In this document: piece by piece, positions 6,699-9,735 of the stretch | Layout of the letters: every line of letters begins with the position of its first letter | Numbering within the stretch: position 1 is the stretch's first letter | Assembly: GCA_023277325.1 (NCBI GenBank) | Contig: JALRIQ010000276.1 | Location: forward strand, 1 to 9,735 | Direction: 5' to 3' | Source: Bacteroidia bacterium | Lineage (GTDB): Bacteria; Bacteroidota; Bacteroidia; UBA8524 | DNA: 9,735 bases | The notes under the pieces: generated by a model | Seen by the model: only the letters and a program-made list of their open reading frames with translations | Database searches by the model: none | What the model was told of the DNA's origin: nothing | Translations under genes and position numbers: made by a program

Positions 6699-7394
6699 AT
6701 GGAGTTACGCGATAAAAAAGTCATCATAACAGGTATCAGCAAAGGAATTGGTAAAGCATTGGCATTGGCACTTTTAGAAAAAGGAGCTCACGTTACCGGA
6801 CTCGGACAAACCCCTCCCGACTACCAACATGCAAACCTGCACTTCATCCAAACCGATGAGCGCGACTTTGCCCAGGTTGAAAAAAGTTTCCAAGAAGCTC
6901 TGGGCAGATGGAACAATGAACTCCACGTATTGATCAATAATGCCGGATTGGGTTATTTCGGGAAACTTGAAGATCTTTCCTTAGAGCAATACCATGAAAT
7001 GATGCAGGTGAATGTGAACGGCGTATTCTATGCCTGTAAACTCGCATTGCCGGTGATGAAGGCGGCCAAATACGGACATATCATTACCATCTCCTCCATC
7101 GCCGGACTTGAAGCCTACCCCGAAGTGGGGGGTTATTGCGCCACGAAATTCGCCGTGAAAGGCATGATGGAAAGCCTCTATAAAGAAGTGCGTTACGATA
7201 AAATCAAAGTAACCTGCCTCTACCCAGGCTCAGTAAAAACCGACTTCTTCCGCAATAGTCCGGGCATCAAAGCCCACGACTTCATGCTTATGCCCGAAGA
7301 TGTGGCAACCGCCATGGTGCAGGTTTTAGAGACTCCCGATAATTACCATGTGGTGAATTATGAGGTAAGGCCGTTGAGACCGAAGGGAGAGTGA
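6699..7394 (+). CDS. SDR family NAD(P)-dependent oxidoreductase
   Basis: A 231-residue classical short-chain dehydrogenase with a Rossmann fold. It shows TGISKGIG (11-18, nucleotide binding), NNAG (80-83), Asn107 in NVNG, Ser133 in ISS, the catalytic pair Tyr146 and Lys150 in YCATK, and LYPGSVKTDF (174-183). All catalytic residues are present, so it should be active. The substrate cannot be told from the sequence; overall it resembles the small 3-ketoacyl-(acyl-carrier protein) reductase-like SDRs of unknown substrate. It lies 28 bases downstream of prmC. A weak promoter-like TTTCTTTG (6681-6688) could also serve it. Three heptamer repeat units begin 7 bases after the stop. Confidence 0.92.
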   Translation: MELRDKKVIITGISKGIGKALALALLEKGAHVTGLGQTPPDYQHANLHFIQTDERDFAQVEKSFQEALGRWNNELHVLINNAGLGYFGKLEDLSLEQYHEMMQVNVNGVFYACKLALPVMKAAKYGHIITISSIAGLEAYPEVGGYCATKFAVKGMMESLYKEVRYDKIKVTCLYPGSVKTDFFRNSPGIKAHDFMLMPEDVATAMVQVLETPDNYHVVNYEVRPLRPKGE

Positions 7395-7401
7395 AAAAAA
7401 A

Positions 7402-7422
7402 GGGGTTAGGGGTTACAGGTTA
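7402..7422 (+). repeat. Three heptamer units downstream of the SDR gene
   Basis: GGGGTTA, GGGGTTA, CAGGTTA, followed by GAG. Same 7-base period and similar composition as the other arrays in the window. It lies in the 3' untranslated region directly after an A8 run. Confidence 0.55.
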
Positions 7423-7447
7423 GAGCAAAATTCAACGTGTCACTGGT

Positions 7448-7507
7448 AGCTTGTCGAGAACAAGTCAGGCTAGTCGCACACTCCAGGGCTTCTCGACAGG
7501 CTCGAAG
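7448..7507. repeat. REP-like imperfect inverted repeat
   Basis: Arms 7448-7460 (AGCTTGTCGAGAA) and 7490-7502 (TTCTCGACAGGCT) pair over 13 bp with one G-T wobble; 9 bp are perfect. The right side continues as GGCTCGAAG, and CTTCTCGACAGGCTCGAAG resembles the repetitive extragenic palindromes common in bacterial intergenic DNA. A smaller hairpin, CTTGT/ACAAG, lies at 7450-7464. No T run follows, so it is not a standard terminator. Confidence 0.55.
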
Positions 7508-7544
7508 TGGCTTGTGATGCAGAAATTAAATCACGAAATGGTAG

Positions 7545-7564
7545 GTACGCGATTTATCGCGTAC
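7545..7564. repeat. Perfect 9+2+9 palindrome
   Basis: GTACGCGAT at 7545-7553 and ATCGCGTAC at 7556-7564, separated by TT. It lies 24 bases downstream of the DUF4625 stop (in that gene's direction). It is not followed by a T run on either strand, so it is more likely a dispersed palindromic repeat than an intrinsic terminator, although it may stabilise 3' ends. Confidence 0.6.
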
Positions 7565-7587
7565 TTCGGTAATCCAGTTATATCCCC

Positions 7588-8355
7588 CTACTCAATCACC
7601 AAATCGAGGTCGACATCCTCGCGGTTGCCTTTTTCATCCTTCACAATTAACTCAAGAGTGAACTCGCCCGTTCCCCATTGGGTTTCGATGGCGAGCAGCT
7701 TATTCAAACTGTAGTTGCTGCCACTGATTTCTTCATCAAAATCATACACGATTTCCTGATTTGAATTACGGATGATTTTTAATTCATAAGCCTCCAATCC
7801 CATATTATCGCTTAGTGCCCCCATTAGCGTTAGGGTAGCGCCGCTTTTCACGGTGATTAGTCCGTTTTGGGCTGCCGGAGTGGTGGTGAGATTGGCGATT
7901 TCAGGAGATATCGTGTCGAATGCATTTTTTAAATAAAGACCACGCACCACAAATTCCGCTTCATTTCCGGAAGCATCGAGGGCTTGCATTTGAAAATGGT
8001 ATTGACCTGAGGCAATGTCTTCTGGAACTGCCAATGGAAAATCGATTGCTGTTTCTTTACCGGAAAGTGTCATAATCGTATCCCACACAAAGGCAGGGGC
8101 TCCGGCTTTTTTTCCGTGTGAATGTCCGTCGAAATCATCATGGATCTCGATTTTTACCTGGCTCAAAGCCTCGTTATCGGTGATAATACCACGAATGAGT
8201 AAGGATTCACCTCCGCGAATGGTATCATCGCCTGGTGATTGTAAACTGATGAGTGGACGTTCCAAATCTTTTTGATCGTCGCCTTTTTTACATGACCCAA
8301 CTAGTAATAACAGGCCAAATGCGATAAGTCCGCTTGAAACTACTGCTTTTCTCAT
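7588..8355 (-). CDS. DUF4625 domain lipoprotein with His/Asp-rich motif
   Basis: A 255-residue lipoprotein with Cys22 in its lipobox (LVGSC), then KKGDDQKD. Two Ig-like beta domains follow, about 33-142 and 147-255. The first has the DUF4625 features: PLISLQSPGDDTIRGGESL, TDNEALSQVKIEIHDDFDGHSHG (His72, Asp73, Asp74, Asp76, His78, His80) and SGQYHFQMQALDASGNE. The second repeats the plan (GLITVKSGATLTLMGALSDN, IVKDEKGNRED) but lacks the His cluster. The histidines could bind a metal such as zinc or copper; this is inference, and no function is established to my knowledge. The ATG at 8355 lies 4 bases from a TATTTTTG box, and a 15-base palindrome sits in its promoter spacer. Nothing in the same direction is close, so it is probably monocistronic. 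Confidence 0.85.
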   Translation of the reverse strand: MRKAVVSSGLIAFGLLLLVGSCKKGDDQKDLERPLISLQSPGDDTIRGGESLLIRGIITDNEALSQVKIEIHDDFDGHSHGKKAGAPAFVWDTIMTLSGKETAIDFPLAVPEDIASGQYHFQMQALDASGNEAEFVVRGLYLKNAFDTISPEIANLTTTPAAQNGLITVKSGATLTLMGALSDNMGLEAYELKIIRNSNQEIVYDFDEEISGSNYSLNKLLAIETQWGTGEFTLELIVKDEKGNREDVDLDLVIE

Positions 8356-8359
8356 GCTT

Positions 8360-8367
8360 CAAAAATA
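8360..8367 (-). promoter_or_regulatory. -7 box (TATTTTTG) for the DUF4625 gene
   Basis: On the - strand TATTTTTG is followed by AAGC and the ATG, giving the same 4-base spacing as ribD and prmC. No clear TTG lies at the expected -33 distance. Confidence 0.6.
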
Positions 8368-8376
8368 AATCATTAA

Positions 8377-8391
8377 TGCAACAATGTTGCA
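8377..8391. promoter_or_regulatory. 15-base perfect 7-1-7 palindrome, probable operator
   Basis: TGCAACA-A-TGTTGCA is a perfect inverted repeat around one central base. Its near edge lies 9 bases upstream of the DUF4625 -7 box, within the -33/-7 spacer, so a bound protein would block RNA polymerase there. It is 34 bases upstream of the -7 box of the opposite gene. The 7-1-7 layout is typical of Fur-family boxes (Fur, Zur, PerR). Confidence 0.55.
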
Positions 8392-8425
8392 CTGAAGATT
8401 ATTTTTATTTTCCATACTAGGGGTT

Positions 8426-8433
8426 CATATTTG
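8426..8433 (+). promoter_or_regulatory. Imperfect -7 box (CATATTTG) for the TolB-like gene
   Basis: CATATTTG differs from TAnnTTTG only at the first base. Transcription would begin near 8437, 6 bases before the ATG at 8443 and 21 before the ATG at 8458. No convincing -33 element is visible. Confidence 0.35.
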
Positions 8434-8457
8434 CAGCTTAAAATGATTCTAAATAAG

Positions 8458-9567
8458 ATGAAGCAGTTTTTGGCAGTATGCGCCCTTAGTGCCGTTCTAT
8501 TTTCCTGCGGGAACGGTGAAACAAAACCAGCAGAACAAGAAACTCAAGATAGCAGCGCCGTAGTAACGGATACGCTTATCTATCCAGGTGAAACCCATTT
8601 CGCTTCTTTGCGTCAGTTGACCTTTGGAGGTGACAATGCAGAAGCTTATTTCAGCTACGACGGTAAAAAACTCACCTTCCAAAGCAATAACAAAGCTTGG
8701 GGATTGCAGTGCGATCAAATCTTTACCTTCAATATTGAAGGTGCTGACCTTGGAAATACAATTCCACAAATGGTAAGTACTGGAAAAGGAAGAACAACCT
8801 GCTCTTATTTCATGCCAGGTGATACTACCATCCTTTATGCTTCTACCCACTTAGGCGGCGATGCTTGTCCTCCAGACCCAGAACGCAAACCGGGATCTCC
8901 TTACCTCTGGGGAATCTACCCGAGCTACGACATCTTCGTTGCAGACTTGAAAGGCAATAATTTAAAACAACTTACCAATGGACCAGGGTATGATGCGGAA
9001 GCAACCATCTCACCTGCCGGAGATAAAATTGTCTTTACTTCTACCCGCAGCGGCGACCTCGAATTGTATACCATGGATATTGATGGAAGCAATGTGAAAC
9101 AAATCACCAATGAGTTGGGCTATGATGGTGGCGCTTTCTTCTCTCCTGACGGTAAAAAATTGGTATTCCGTTCTTCTCGTCCGAAAACGCCAGAAGAGCA
9201 AAAAGCGTATAAAGACCTCCTTGCACAAGGTTTGGTAGCTCCAACCAATATGGAAATCTATACCTGCAATGTGGATGGATCTGATTTGAAACAAGTAACC
9301 CAACTCGGACAAGCCAACTGGGCGCCTTACTTTACTCCTGATGGTTCACAAATCATTTTTAGCTCAAACCACGAAAGCGAAAGAGGATTCCCATTCCACC
9401 TTTACCTCATCAATGTGGATGGAACTGGCCTCGAGCGTGTAACCCACGATAATGGCTTTGACGCCTTCCCAATGTTCTCGCCTGATGGAAAATATTTGGT
9501 ATTCTCTTCTAACCGTAATAATGGCGGAACAAGAGACACCAACCTATTCCTTGCAGAGTGGAAGTAA
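8458..9567 (+). CDS. TolB-like PD40 beta-propeller lipoprotein
   Basis: A 369-residue lipoprotein. Starting at the ATG at 8458 gives a compact signal peptide with Cys17 in the lipobox (VLFSC), then an acidic, low-complexity tether (GNGETKPAEQETQDSS). The ATG at 8443 would add only five residues and is a fair alternative. The mature part carries at least five PD40/WD40-like repeats: SYDGKKLTFQSN, SPAGDKIVFTSTRSG, SPDGKKLVFRSSRP, TPDGSQIIFSSN and SPDGKYLVFSSNRN, with intervening LYTMDIDGSN or LYLINVDGTG strands, as in the TolB propeller. True TolB is periplasmic and unlipidated; this protein lacks its N-terminal domain, so it is a TolB-like protein of unknown ligand. Four cysteines in the mature domain could form disulfides. 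It is divergent from the DUF4625 gene, and a heptamer array begins near its stop. Confidence 0.88.
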   Translation: MKQFLAVCALSAVLFSCGNGETKPAEQETQDSSAVVTDTLIYPGETHFASLRQLTFGGDNAEAYFSYDGKKLTFQSNNKAWGLQCDQIFTFNIEGADLGNTIPQMVSTGKGRTTCSYFMPGDTTILYASTHLGGDACPPDPERKPGSPYLWGIYPSYDIFVADLKGNNLKQLTNGPGYDAEATISPAGDKIVFTSTRSGDLELYTMDIDGSNVKQITNELGYDGGAFFSPDGKKLVFRSSRPKTPEEQKAYKDLLAQGLVAPTNMEIYTCNVDGSDLKQVTQLGQANWAPYFTPDGSQIIFSSNHESERGFPFHLYLINVDGTGLERVTHDNGFDAFPMFSPDGKYLVFSSNRNNGGTRDTNLFLAEWK

Positions 9568-9574
9568 GTCTTGA

Positions 9575-9672
9575 GAGGTGAGAGGTGAGACGTGAGACGT
9601 AAGACGTGAGACGTAAGACGTAAGACGTGAGACGTAAGACGTGAGACGTGAGACGTGAGACGTAAGACCTAA
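9575..9672 (+). repeat. Heptamer tandem array, 14 units (GACGTGA/GACGTAA)
   Basis: Units in order are GAGGTGA twice, eleven GACGTRA units in which position 6 alternates irregularly between G and A, and GACCTAA. All units are exactly 7 bases, giving 98 bases. GTCTTGA at 9568-9574 may be a decayed first unit. The array fills the whole space between the stop codon and the terminator hairpin. Confidence 0.92.
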
Positions 9673-9707
9673 AAAAGGGGATTCAAATTGAATCCCCTTT
9701 TTTATTT
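9671..9707. terminator. Bidirectional intrinsic terminator
   Basis: A 15-bp perfect stem (arms 9671-9685 and 9689-9703) closes a 3-base loop. The core is GGGGATTCA with its complement, flanked by A6 on the left and T6 plus ATTT on the right, so it provides a T run on either strand. It fits termination of the TolB-like gene and of the convergent gene ending at 9706. Confidence 0.9.
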
Positions 9708-9735
9708 AGCGAACAAGAACAAAGGCTGCCCAATA
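9706..9735 (-). CDS. C-terminal end of a convergent gene, possibly a CHAT-domain protein
   Basis: On the - strand the nine codons before a TAA at 9706-9708 encode YWAAFVLVR, and the frame runs out of the window. Many CHAT (caspase HetF-associated with TPRs) protease-like domains end in a strand of the type P-YYWAAFVLVG, so the match is suggestive though very short. The position directly beyond a bidirectional terminator supports a real gene end. No catalytic His/Cys residues can be seen in so small a piece. Confidence 0.4.
   Translation of the reverse strand, partial: YWAAFVLVR

Noticed and set aside
7402..7422. Telomere-like GGGGTTA repeats
   Set aside because: Only three units, the third diverged, in an internal intergenic position; better explained by the heptamer family seen elsewhere in the window.
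7451..7714. Open frame of about 87 codons on the + strand across the repeat region
   Set aside because: It runs through the REP-like element and antisense into the DUF4625 gene, with no recognisable domain.
9575..9672. CRISPR-like array
   Set aside because: Units are 7 bases with no spacers; it is a simple tandem repeat and no cas genes are present.

Overview
The window looks like a chromosomal segment of a Bacteroidota bacterium, most likely an aerobic flavobacterium-type lineage. Two proteins end in type IX secretion (T9SS) sorting domains, several lipoproteins have acidic or lysine-rich tethers after the cysteine, promoters match the Bacteroidota -7 element TAnnTTTG, Shine-Dalgarno sequences are essentially absent, and families restricted to this phylum are present (DUF4465, DUF5074/BtuG-like, DUF4625, DUF5522, DUF6580). 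This identification comes from sequence character only.

Region 1 (1-4344, + strand) is the downstream part of an apparent vitamin B12 (corrinoid) uptake operon. It begins with the end of a TonB-dependent outer-membrane receptor, cut by the window edge. A DUF4465 protein with a T9SS sorting tail, a second T9SS-sorted surface protein of unknown function, a BtuG-like beta-propeller lipoprotein and a DUF6580 integral membrane protein follow. The first four genes overlap by 1 or 4 bases (TAATG, ATGA, ATGA), so they are probably translationally coupled. The arrangement suggests surface proteins capturing the ligand, the TonB receptor moving it across the outer membrane, and the DUF6580 protein possibly serving the inner membrane. 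A cobalamin riboswitch would be expected upstream of the receptor, outside the window.

Region 2 (4337-5538) holds a tiny cysteine-rich DUF5522 gene overlapping the end of DUF6580, with a strong terminator-like hairpin inside its coding sequence. It converges on ribD (riboflavin biosynthesis, - strand), and the two stop codons overlap.

Region 3 (5539-7394) has a 268-base divergent intergenic space with two oppositely oriented arrays of degenerate heptamers, then prmC (release-factor glutamine methyltransferase) and a short-chain dehydrogenase.

Region 4 (7395-8442) holds a repeat-rich gap (heptamers, a REP-like inverted repeat, a perfect 9+2+9 palindrome) and a His-rich DUF4625 lipoprotein on the - strand. 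A 15-base perfect 7-1-7 palindrome, shaped like a Fur-family operator, lies in its promoter.

Region 5 (8443-9735) encodes a TolB-like PD40 beta-propeller lipoprotein. A 98-base heptamer array, a bidirectional terminator and the last nine codons of a convergent - strand gene, possibly a CHAT-domain protein, follow.

Three points stand out: an incompletely described T9SS-equipped B12 capture set; a dispersed family of 7-base tandem repeats in intergenic DNA; and four genes whose -7 promoter box lies only 4-6 bases from the start codon, implying leaderless mRNAs.
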